The translations under genes and the position numbers were made by a program. Source: an uncultured Poribacteria bacterium (GTDB lineage: Bacteria > Poribacteria > WGA-4E > WGA-3G). From it: 64,000 nucleotides of DNA. Numbering within the stretch: the stretch's first letter is position 1; each line of letters starts with the position of its first letter. The notes beneath the pieces were generated by a model that was given only the letters and a program-made list of their open reading frames with translations, made no database searches and was not told the DNA's origin. The stretch spans positions 5,075,200 to 5,139,199 of the forward strand of contig OX639973.1 of NCBI GenBank assembly GCA_951828385.1, read 5' to 3'. This document shows positions 8,884 through 16,627 of this stretch, piece by piece.

Positions 8884-9297
8884 CTATCAGCCACCGGCAG
8901 TTAGTTATCAGAAGCAAGTTGAATTTTTTGGCAAAATATGTTACCATATATTGTAAGTATGAAACGAAACTCTCTCAAAGTTTCATAGAAACCAGCACCT
9001 GAAAACTCTACAGTTAACTATCAGGTGTTTCTCCTCAATACGAAATGCCTATGAGGGCAATTCCTCACTGGGTTCGCAAGCATTTCAGCGAACATTTCAA
9101 AGCCTATTTCTTAGGTGTTCGTCCAACCCACAAGTGCCTGCGAAGCCGGTTCCCTACTGAATCCCCAACAAAACCGACAGAAATACGCTTACAAGAAATT
9201 TGTCACGCTATCGTGACTTTTTAAAAATTATCTCCTAAATATTATTTTGTCGGATGCTATCTCCGGGCAAAATATCTTACAATCTATTTATGAGTTG
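8884..9297. other. intergenic region without a supported gene
   Basis: The stretch starts with TCAGTTATCAG-type heptamer repeats (8884-8915). A frame of 59 codons (9045-9224) exists, but it has no ribosome site and matches nothing I know. An imperfect inverted repeat, GAAATGCCTATGAGG / CCTCA...GCATTTC (about 9042-9094), could fold into a hairpin. Confidence 0.5.
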
Positions 9298-9666
9298 ACC
9301 GCTCCCCCAGCTGAAGCTTGGGGGGATTCTTCTGAAAGAACTCCCAAGCGAGTTTCTCAACCTTTACCATCACTTCCACATGAGGTTTAACGGTATGGGG
9401 CCATCTGACTACCTTATAGGTAGCTTGCTCAAGACAATTATGAGCCAACACGAGTACAATCTCGCGGTGCGGGTCATGCGGGCAACTCTCTTGAATGGAA
9501 ATATGCCCATTTAGCACACTACGGATACTTCCTGAAACTTGTCGGAAGCGACCGATACTTTTGACTGCTACATGCAGTGCCAAAACTTGAACTATTTCGT
9601 CTACGATATACAATCAAAGTTGCATAGTTTATGAGACTTTTCATTCGTTTTTTATGGTGATTAGCC

Positions 9667-9747
9667 ATAGTCATTCTACCCATACAAAAGGGTGATTGAG
9701 ACCAACGGCAAGGTTGCCGAAGTTTGTATGTCTCAATCAATGACTAT
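9667..9747 (-). ncRNA. structured RNA: three-way junction with a kissing interaction
   Basis: Read on the reverse strand, the RNA has an outer 9-base perfect stem (ATAGTCATT at 9747-9739 with AATGACTAT at 9675-9667). Inside is a 9-base perfect stem (GATTGAGAC 9738-9730 with GTCTCAATC 9702-9694) topped by CGGCAA-CC-TTGCCG (9719-9706), and a small hairpin ACCC-TTTTGTAT-GGGT (9693-9678). ATACAAA (9729-9723) in the second stem can pair with TTTGTAT (9688-9682) in the loop of the third, a 7-base kissing contact. A consensus promoter starts transcription at the first base of the outer stem. It may be a cis-regulatory leader, a small RNA, or part of the surrounding IS-like remnant. It matches no riboswitch class I can name. 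Confidence 0.55.
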
Positions 9748-9751
9748 AGTA

Positions 9752-9780
9752 ATTATACAACATTTTAGACCGAAAGTCAA
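9752..9780 (-). promoter_or_regulatory. near-consensus sigma70 promoter
   Basis: On the reverse strand TTGACT (9780-9775), a 17-base spacer and TATAAT (9757-9752) are near-perfect. The predicted transcript starts near 9745, at the base of the structured RNA. Confidence 0.75.
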
Positions 9781-9891
9781 ATCTATTTTCAAACGTTTGG
9801 TCTAATTAGCATAGGCGGTGTCTATATTCCCCAGCTAAAGCAAGGGGGTTTTGACACCGAAGAATTTGATAACTTGCAAGGAGAATTGATC

Positions 9892-11778
9892 ATGACACAC
9901 CTAAGTCTGCTTACAATTCTGATAATCCTCTGTGCTCTGCTGGGGTTATCAAATAGTTTTGCCGAAGATTATACCCGCTGGAAACTCCCTCAGGGGGCTA
10001 TAGCGCGCTTTGGGAAAGGCAGCATCAGAGAATTGGTATATTTCCCAGATGGTACCCGACTCGCTGTCAAGAGTTCAATCGGTATCTGGATATATGACGC
10101 ACACACAGGAAAAGAAGTTGAGCTGCTCACACGGGATGAGCTGCTCGCAGGGGATGCATGGGATGTTAATGCGCTGGCGTTCAGTCCTGATGGAAGAACA
10201 CTTGCTGTCACGAGTGACAAAAACATTCGTCTATTGGATTCACACACGAGAACTCAAATAGGTGTTCTCGCGGGACACACAGGGGGGGTGTATTCAGTAG
10301 CCTTCAGTCCAACTGGCGAAACCCTCGCAAGCGGGAGCAGTGATACCACAATTAGATTGTGGGATGCACACACCAACAAGCTGCTGCGAACCTTCACGGG
10401 ACATACTGGCAACGTCAAGTCGTTAGCATATTCACCCAATGGAAAGATGCTTGCGAGTATTGGAGGCAAAGATGCTAATACGATTTACCTATGGGACCTA
10501 CAAACGGGTGCCTTACGCCAAACCATTACTGAGCATCCAGAAACCATTTACAGCATCGCCTACGCACCGGATAGTTTGACACTTGCAAGTGGCGGACAGG
10601 ACAGCAAAATTCGGCTTTGGGATGTCCGTACTGGACGGCTCTTAAAAACGCTCGTCGGGCATACAGGGATCGTTTTTTCGCTCGCGTATTCAATAGATGG
10701 TGCAACGCTTGCCAGTGGCGGTTTGGACAACACAATCCGACTTTGGGATGTACACACCGGCAAACCCCTAAAAACGCTTAGTGGGCATAGGAATTACGTC
10801 CGATCTATAAAATACTCACCCGATGGCAAAACGCTTGCCAGTGGGAGTCATGACAGAACCATTCGTTTCTGGGAGGCACACACCGGCGAACTCCTGCGAA
10901 CCATCACCGGACATACAACCTACATAAGTTCCGTGACATATTCACCTGATGGAAAGACGCTTGCTGCCGGAAGTGCAAAGGGTAAGATTCGCTTGTGGAA
11001 TATCCAAACAGGAGAACTTCTGAAAACCCTCATAGGAACAGACCACATCGGTGCTATGGCGTATTCGCCAGATGGCGAAACGCTTGCTGCAGGAGATAGT
11101 GAGATCTACTTGTGGGATGTCCAGACAGGAGAACTCCTGAGAACGCTCACAGGACATAAAGAAGGACTCTCTTTTCTTGCTTATTTTCCGGATGGTGAAA
11201 TACTTGTGAGCAGCAGTCGGGACAATACAATCCGTCTCTGGGATGCAAGCACGGGAAAACTTCTGCGAACTTTCACCGAGAGGCTTCCGAAAAAACCGAG
11301 TATCTCACTCAGTCCAGACGGGTATACCCTCGCTGCCGCAACGGATGAAAACGTGATTCGGTTATGGGATACGCGCACAGGCAAGGTCAAAACCCCCCTT
11401 ATAGGACATGCACATTCAGTGAATTCCGTCGCTTTTTCGCCAAATAGGTCGGTGCTTGCGAGTGCCGGTAGTGACGCAAAAATCCGGCTGTGGAATGTTG
11501 CTACAGGCGAACTCTTGCTAACCTTTCCAGAGCGTCTGAGGCGGATCAGTTCCATCGCATTTAGTCCGGATGGCCAAACAATTGCGAGCGGGAGTTGGAT
11601 GGAGGTCTATATATTAGACATAACCACTGGCACACATACGGCTATCCGTACGGGACACACGCGCGTTGTTAATTGCGTAGCATTTAGTCCAGATGGGCGG
11701 ACACTTGCCAGCGGCAGCAATGATAGTACGGTTCTTCTGTGGAAGGTGCCGGGTGAAGTTCTCCCCGATAATAGATAG
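9892..11778 (+). CDS. secreted WD40 protein with 14 repeats, paralogue 3
   Basis: The start at 9892 follows the ribosome site AAGGAG (9878-9883) and opens a signal peptide (MTHLSLLTILIILCALLGLS, cleavage probably after SFA). The cap DYTRWKLPQGAIARFGKG and 14 WD40 repeats follow. Blade for blade it is closest to the second paralogue: both have the odd eleventh blade with an LSRDG or LSPDG start and AAAT, and a thirteenth blade that lacks WD (VYILDITTG). This one therefore probably arose by duplication of the 4307 gene, with the sigma-WD40 fusion caught between them. Predicted to be exported. No catalytic residues are recognised. Confidence 0.9.
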   Translation: MTHLSLLTILIILCALLGLSNSFAEDYTRWKLPQGAIARFGKGSIRELVYFPDGTRLAVKSSIGIWIYDAHTGKEVELLTRDELLAGDAWDVNALAFSPDGRTLAVTSDKNIRLLDSHTRTQIGVLAGHTGGVYSVAFSPTGETLASGSSDTTIRLWDAHTNKLLRTFTGHTGNVKSLAYSPNGKMLASIGGKDANTIYLWDLQTGALRQTITEHPETIYSIAYAPDSLTLASGGQDSKIRLWDVRTGRLLKTLVGHTGIVFSLAYSIDGATLASGGLDNTIRLWDVHTGKPLKTLSGHRNYVRSIKYSPDGKTLASGSHDRTIRFWEAHTGELLRTITGHTTYISSVTYSPDGKTLAAGSAKGKIRLWNIQTGELLKTLIGTDHIGAMAYSPDGETLAAGDSEIYLWDVQTGELLRTLTGHKEGLSFLAYFPDGEILVSSSRDNTIRLWDASTGKLLRTFTERLPKKPSISLSPDGYTLAAATDENVIRLWDTRTGKVKTPLIGHAHSVNSVAFSPNRSVLASAGSDAKIRLWNVATGELLLTFPERLRRISSIAFSPDGQTIASGSWMEVYILDITTGTHTAIRTGHTRVVNCVAFSPDGRTLASGSNDSTVLLWKVPGEVLPDNR

Positions 11779-11789
11779 ACTGTCCGAAA

Positions 11790-11826
11790 CGCGCTCGTTA
11801 CGTTTTGAAGTTTCGTAACGAGCGCG
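11790..11826. terminator. hairpin between convergent genes
   Basis: CGCGCTCGTTACG (11790-11802) and CGTAACGAGCGCG (11814-11826) form a perfect 13-base stem with an 11-base loop, 11 bases after the WD40 stop and 20 bases before the end of the leftward PhyH gene. There is no T-tract on either side. It may end transcription from both directions or only protect 3' ends. Confidence 0.6.
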
Positions 11827-11846
11827 CTTGGCATAACAAATATTCT

Positions 11847-13256
11847 CTAAAAGGGTGTGCCGCGCGTTGTGAGCGCACACCAGCGCGAAGTAAACAAGTG
11901 ATTGAAAAGTGCGTCCTGCGCCTCCGATGTGTTAATCTGCTTTAACGCTAATGCTGCGTGAAACCGAACATATCGGTCTTCATCTCCTAACTGCGCGACA
12001 AGCGCAGGCATCGCCGGTTCAGCAAGCGTTCCGAATTTCGCTAAGGCACGGGCAGCGTTATCGCGAACAGGCAAATAGTCATCACTCAACTGAGTTGCCA
12101 AGACCCGCACAGTCTCGGACACATCCATCTCGTCAGACACCAGTTGTCCGATGAGTCCCAACCCCTCTGTAGCGTGTCGGCGGACCGATTCGGAGGGATC
12201 TTGTGCAGCGCGTATCAACGCAGGCAGTGCTTCTTGCGCGGCTTTTCCCATATCTGCCAAGGCGAACGCTGCGCTTGCCCGCACTGAAGCGTCTGTCGCT
12301 TGCAAGGCATCAATAAGCGTCGGAACAGCAGGTGCACCAGTGAGACTCAAAGCATACCCCGCATATTCGCGGATGGCATTAGATTCACTATGTAACATCT
12401 GCTTCAAAACAGGCACAGCAGCCTCACCGACCCGCCCCAAGCGATACGCGGCATTTAGCCTCTCTTTTTCATTATCGCTATCCAAGGTTTCGATGAGGGC
12501 ATCCACTTCCGCGTGCGGAACACCGTTGGCAGGGTTTCCGTTCTGTTTCCCGCAGTACCAGTCCCATACCGACTCCCACAGTTCTGGATGCTCAGATTCT
12601 TTACCATCACCGAGCGTATGCCAGTCGGCAGTATGACTCTGCCATAAAGGGGCTTGTGGTTCATCAAGTCGGATAAAGAGAAACTTCAACATATACCGCT
12701 TTTTGTCGCTTTGATTCGGGGTTGCACGGTGCCACAAATCGTAGTGGACGATCGTCACCGTGCCTGCCTCGCCACAGAGTACGGCTTCTGGCTGTTCGTG
12801 AGCACTTTCACCCGTCTCGTAATACTGGGAACCCGGTAGGACAGCCGTCGCTCCCATATCTTCTGTGACATCCTGTGGATAATAGAACGCCATCGTCCAA
12901 CGGCACCGGTGCCGACGGATCTGTTCGTCGCCTGCGTAGCTATCTTTATGAAAATTCTGACCTTCGCTGCCCTGTTGATTAAAATGGCAGTATCGGTGTG
13001 GATGCATCACATAGTCCGAACCGAGTACACCTTGCATCGCACCGTGAACAACCGGATGGTCAAAAACTTCTTGAATTTCTGGGATGGCTGGCAGCAGATT
13101 GTTCCCCAAATTCCCGGTTTCCTCAAACATTGTGTCCAATTGCTGGCAAATATTCTCATGAAAGCTCGGCGGGAAATCGGGCTGGACCTTGACGTAGCCG
13201 TTGATGATGAAATCCCGCATCTCTTCATCGGTAAGTTGCAGTGTCGGTCTGTCCAT
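11847..13256 (-). CDS. PhyH-family Fe(II)/2-oxoglutarate dioxygenase fused to HEAT repeats, copy 1
   Basis: The ATG at 13256 is chosen because AGGAGG lies about nine bases upstream and because it aligns with the start of the tandem paralogue. Residues 1 to about 235 form a phytanoyl-CoA-dioxygenase-like double-stranded beta-helix. The iron ligands are visible as H103 and D105 in NFHKDSY and H176 in DLWHRATPNQ, with R177 next to it as the usual 2-oxoglutarate contact. From about residue 255 to 455 come HEAT or PBS-lyase-like repeats (DALQATDASVRASAAFALADMG and relatives). The family hydroxylates lipids or small secondary metabolites; the HEAT part may bind a protein partner. No signal peptide. 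The hydroxylated substrate cannot be inferred. Confidence 0.88.
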   Translation of the reverse strand: MDRPTLQLTDEEMRDFIINGYVKVQPDFPPSFHENICQQLDTMFEETGNLGNNLLPAIPEIQEVFDHPVVHGAMQGVLGSDYVMHPHRYCHFNQQGSEGQNFHKDSYAGDEQIRRHRCRWTMAFYYPQDVTEDMGATAVLPGSQYYETGESAHEQPEAVLCGEAGTVTIVHYDLWHRATPNQSDKKRYMLKFLFIRLDEPQAPLWQSHTADWHTLGDGKESEHPELWESVWDWYCGKQNGNPANGVPHAEVDALIETLDSDNEKERLNAAYRLGRVGEAAVPVLKQMLHSESNAIREYAGYALSLTGAPAVPTLIDALQATDASVRASAAFALADMGKAAQEALPALIRAAQDPSESVRRHATEGLGLIGQLVSDEMDVSETVRVLATQLSDDYLPVRDNAARALAKFGTLAEPAMPALVAQLGDEDRYVRFHAALALKQINTSEAQDALFNHLFTSRWCALTTRGTPF

Positions 13257-13329
13257 TTTGTGCGTCCTCCTCTGTTTCATACGATTGCGATAGGCAGCCA
13301 AAGTCTATTAGGCATTTAAGGGATATGCT

Positions 13330-14730
13330 CTAATAGGGCGTTTCGCGTGTTGTTAACTCACACCAGCGCGAAGCAAACAGATGATTGAAGAGCGCGTCCT
13401 GCGCTTCCGGGGTCTTAATCTGCTTTAGTGCCAACGCTGCATGGAAACGGACGTATCGGTTCTCATCTTCAAGTTGTGCGACGAGCGTAGGAATCGCTGG
13501 CTCAGCGCGTGTGCCTAATTTCGCTAAGGCACGGGCAGCATTATCGCGAATCCAGTAATGGTCGTCCCGTAATTTGTTTGTTAAGACCTGTACAGTCTCA
13601 GACAAATCCATCTCCTCGGAAACCTGTTGTCCGATGAGTCCCAACCCTTCTGTCGCGTGTCGGCGAACCCATTCGGAAGAATCTTGTGCAGCGCGAGTTA
13701 AGACAGGTATCGCTTCTTGCGCGGTTTTCCCCATATCCGCCAAGGTATACGCAGCGGTTGCCCGGACCGACTCATCTGTCGCTTGCAAGGCATCAATAAG
13801 CGTCGGAACAGCGGGCGCGCCTGTGAGGCTCAAGGCATATCCTGCGTAGTTGCGGATAGCATCGGATGTGCCGTGTAACGCCTGTTTCAGGGTAGGTACA
13901 GCAGCGGCACCAACCCGTCCTAAGCGATACGCGGCATTTAGCCTTTCTCTCTCATTATCGCTGTCTAAAGTCTCGATGAGGGTATCCATCTCAGTGCGCG
14001 AAATACCGTTGGCAGGGTTTCCGTTCTGTTTCCCGTAATACCAGTCCCACAACGCTTCCCACATTTCCGGATGCTCAGGTTTTTCGCCGCTGTGCCAATC
14101 AGCAGTATCGCTCTTCCACGAAGGGGCTTGTGGTTCACCGAGTCGGGAAAAGAGGAATTTCAACATGTAGCGTTTCTTGTCGCTTTGATTCGGGGTTGCG
14201 CGGTGCCATAGATCGTAGTGGACGATTGTCACTGTGCCTGCCTCACCACAGAGCGAAAGGTCCGGCTGTTCGTGTGCGCTTTCACCGGTCTCGTAATACT
14301 GGGAACCGGGCAGGACAGCTGTCGGTCCCATATCTTCTGTGACATCCTGAGGGTAATAGAACGCCATCGTCCAACGGCACCGATGCCGCCGAATCTGCTC
14401 ATCGCCTTCGTATGTATCCTTATGGAAACCCTGTCCATCGCTCCCTTCGGGATTGTAGTGGCAGAACCGGTGTGAATGCATCACATAGTCTGAACCGAGT
14501 ACACCCTGCATGGCACCGTGGACGGTAGGATGGTCAAAAATCTCCTGAATTTCTGGGATGAGTGGCAGGACATTGTTGCCCAAGTTGCCGGTTTGTTCAA
14601 ACATTGCTTCGAGTTGTTCGTAAACATTTTGATGAAAACTCGGCGGGAAATCGGTCTGGACCTTGACGTACCCATTAACAATAAAATCCCGCATCTCTTC
14701 ATCGGTGAGTTGCAGTGCTGGTCTACTCAT
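13330..14730 (-). CDS. PhyH-family dioxygenase fused to HEAT repeats, copy 2
   Basis: This 466-residue protein is a close tandem paralogue of the gene 74 bases downstream: it aligns nearly without gaps, and the iron ligands sit at the same positions (H103, D105, H176 in GFHKDTY and DLWHRATPNQ). The HEAT part has the same register. The start has GGAGG eight bases before ATG. The intact active sites of both copies suggest both are functional, perhaps with different substrates. Being first in the leftward pair, it may be cotranscribed with copy 1. The methyltransferase-HNH gene ends about 30 bases... upstream of it, in the same direction. Confidence 0.88.
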   Translation of the reverse strand: MSRPALQLTDEEMRDFIVNGYVKVQTDFPPSFHQNVYEQLEAMFEQTGNLGNNVLPLIPEIQEIFDHPTVHGAMQGVLGSDYVMHSHRFCHYNPEGSDGQGFHKDTYEGDEQIRRHRCRWTMAFYYPQDVTEDMGPTAVLPGSQYYETGESAHEQPDLSLCGEAGTVTIVHYDLWHRATPNQSDKKRYMLKFLFSRLGEPQAPSWKSDTADWHSGEKPEHPEMWEALWDWYYGKQNGNPANGISRTEMDTLIETLDSDNERERLNAAYRLGRVGAAAVPTLKQALHGTSDAIRNYAGYALSLTGAPAVPTLIDALQATDESVRATAAYTLADMGKTAQEAIPVLTRAAQDSSEWVRRHATEGLGLIGQQVSEEMDLSETVQVLTNKLRDDHYWIRDNAARALAKLGTRAEPAIPTLVAQLEDENRYVRFHAALALKQIKTPEAQDALFNHLFASRWCELTTRETPY

Positions 14731-14759
14731 TGAGGAACCTCCATAATTTTGGGTTAGTC

Positions 14760-16124
14760 CTATAAAATGCCTGTATTTTTCAAACGTGCGATGAGTTCGG
14801 CTTGTGTGCCGTTTCCTTTAGTGGAGTTGCACGCCCCGCAAAGGAGTTGTAGGTTTTCTGCGTGGTCTGTGCCACCTTTGGATCGAGGTACGAGGTGGTC
14901 AATCGTCATATTCCGAAACGGGAAATGCCCTTTACAGCCATTGCAGTAGCCTTCCTGTTTGCCATAGACAGTATGCTTATGGGTGCGATAGTTCGGTAGT
15001 TTCTCACTGCGTCTGGGTATATCCTTACGCTGGATAATCTCGCCCAAGAAACCCACTTCCCGCTCTAAACGCAGATTCACCAATTGAATTGCCTTCGGTG
15101 ATATGTCTATACCGATCCAGTGCCGGTTGTGACGCTCGGCGGCTACACAGGTGGTCGCACACCCACAGAACGGGTCAAGGACTATATCGCCTTCGTTAGA
15201 TGAGGCTTTGATAATGCGTTCTAATAAGGCGGTCGGTTTTTGTGTCGGGTACCCGACATACTCTTTAGCTTGAGAATTGAGCGCGCCAATGTCCGTCCAA
15301 TTGTCTAATGCGGGTCTGCCTTTGGATTCGTCAGCATAGCGTTTATAGCCTGGAATCTTGACTCGGGAGCCTGGGGTAATACTTTGGTGGACGATACGTC
15401 CTTCCTTCAACCATTGACGCGCTTGTGCTTCTGTCATACGCCAATTTTTCGTAACGCCTAAAAATTCGTAGTGATGCCCGCTACCTCCTGGAGCGTTTAG
15501 GTTGTCAGCCCGAAACCTACGTCCATTCTCATCTTTGTAAACGTAATGGGATTTTAGATATGCCTCACTCAACGGTGTATACTGCATATTGAATTGAGAT
15601 TTAGGCATCCCGTAAAACAGGATAATATCGTGACCTCTGCCGAAGCGAGTTCTAACGTTATTTTTCACGCCTGTGGCTGAATTCCATACGATTTCATTTT
15701 TAAAATTATTTTTTCCAAACACACTGTCCATAAGCACTTTCAAGTAATGACTGGCAGTGGGATCGCAGTGTAAGTAAACACTCCCTGTATTTTTTAAGAC
15801 GCGTTTCATTTCGAGCATACGCACCGCCATCATAATCAGATAGGACTTCATGGATTTGCCGTGTGTGAGCTCAGCGGTATGAATGGCTTGATAAAGCACG
15901 GGTTCACGTTCTGCGATTTCGCCGTGCCAAGCTTTATCTATATCTGATAGTGTCCACGTGTCTGTGAATGCAGCACCTGCAGCTTTACTTCCGATAGGGG
16001 CAGCGTAATTGCGATTAGAGTTGAACGGCGGGTCCAGGTAAATTAAATCTACAGACTCGGAGTCCAGTCCGCGTAGGATATGCAGGTTATCCCCTTCAAA
16101 GATTGTGCGGTTTTGGACGTTCAT
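14760..16124 (-). CDS. beta-class DNA methyltransferase fused to a C-terminal HNH domain
   Basis: The protein (454 residues) has the methyltransferase catalytic motif IV, YLDPPFNSN (about 30-38), well before the AdoMet motif I, VLDPFCGCATT (about 315-325). This is the order of beta-class amino-methyltransferases that modify adenine-N6 or cytosine-N4. Residues about 394-440 form an HNH domain: CNGCKGHFPF, then TIDHLVPRSKGG with the catalytic His, then LLCGACNSTKG. Two CxxC pairs should bind zinc. Methylase and nuclease-type domains in one chain could be a self-contained modification and cleavage enzyme, but there is no specificity subunit, helicase or separate restriction gene nearby. The HNH part might instead be a DNA-binding zinc module. 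The target sequence is unknown. Confidence 0.85.
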   Translation of the reverse strand: MNVQNRTIFEGDNLHILRGLDSESVDLIYLDPPFNSNRNYAAPIGSKAAGAAFTDTWTLSDIDKAWHGEIAEREPVLYQAIHTAELTHGKSMKSYLIMMAVRMLEMKRVLKNTGSVYLHCDPTASHYLKVLMDSVFGKNNFKNEIVWNSATGVKNNVRTRFGRGHDIILFYGMPKSQFNMQYTPLSEAYLKSHYVYKDENGRRFRADNLNAPGGSGHHYEFLGVTKNWRMTEAQARQWLKEGRIVHQSITPGSRVKIPGYKRYADESKGRPALDNWTDIGALNSQAKEYVGYPTQKPTALLERIIKASSNEGDIVLDPFCGCATTCVAAERHNRHWIGIDISPKAIQLVNLRLEREVGFLGEIIQRKDIPRRSEKLPNYRTHKHTVYGKQEGYCNGCKGHFPFRNMTIDHLVPRSKGGTDHAENLQLLCGACNSTKGNGTQAELIARLKNTGIL

Positions 16125-16627
16125 TTGATACTGCCTTTCTGGATGCCTACCCGACTTTCACAGACGCTTACGGAATCGGGGTTACAAACCCCTCCTACAA
16201 CATACCCATTTTTTCCGTATCAAATAGAGAGATAGCAATCTTCCTATTTCACTATCTAATACCCTAAGTTGCTACTAACGGATTTTGGGGTTTTTGCTTG
16301 GGTATTTCTGCGTATCTCAACACAGTTTTTCAGACACTTTCCCCACCCCAGAGGGGTACTATGTCTATAGAAAAAGGTATACCAACGTCTTGCACTCCAG
16401 CGGAGTGCTATGTCCGTAAATAGGTGGCTTGCGTTATCTAATAGTATCCCATATTCCAACAACAAAATCAAGTAGAAGGTCAGTCCGCATGTGAGTCATT
16501 CAATTGTCAGAACTGTGATTTTTTGGATTTGGAGATTATCAAGATAAGGTTTGTTCCGCTTCAGTTAAGGGATTTTCGTTTAGGAGCAACCTCTTATGAC
16601 TGACAACTGATAACTGACAACTATTCC
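16125..16627. other. intergenic repeat field
   Basis: No gene is supported. It contains a repeat of about 115 bases (16256-16371) shared with 54258-54352, two hairpin-plus-tail units (16345-16370 and 16392-16423), and a run of TCAGTTGTCAGTTATCAGT heptamers in reverse orientation (16597-16622). Confidence 0.6.

Larger units (their letters stand above)
9298..9853. mobile_element. possible IS200/IS605-type remnant flanked by CCCCAGCT-AAGC hairpins
   Basis: The hairpins CCCCCAGCTGAAGCTTGGGGGG (9304-9325) and CCCCAGCTAAAGCAAGGGGG (about 9830-9847) resemble the subterminal hairpins of IS200/IS605 elements. Neighbouring bases GTTGACC and TTTTGACACC fit the usual end context. The interior has no intact tnpA or tnpB. 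On the reverse strand two overlapping frames (9740-9519 and 9613-9284) of 73 and 109 codons look like a gene broken by a frameshift, but I recognise no transposase motif. This call rests on the hairpins only. Confidence 0.35.

Noticed and set aside
9045-9224. 59-codon frame after the sigma-WD40 gene
   Set aside because: There is no ribosome site or recognisable family, and composition is unlike the neighbours; left as intergenic.
9284-9740. Two overlapping reverse-strand frames as a tnpB or tnpA gene
   Set aside because: I could not find the Cys-rich zinc motif, the RuvC motifs or the HUH motif in any frame; recorded only as a possible remnant.
11790-11826. Classical rho-independent terminator
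   Set aside because: The stem is strong, but no T-tract follows on either strand; kept only as a hairpin with reduced confidence.
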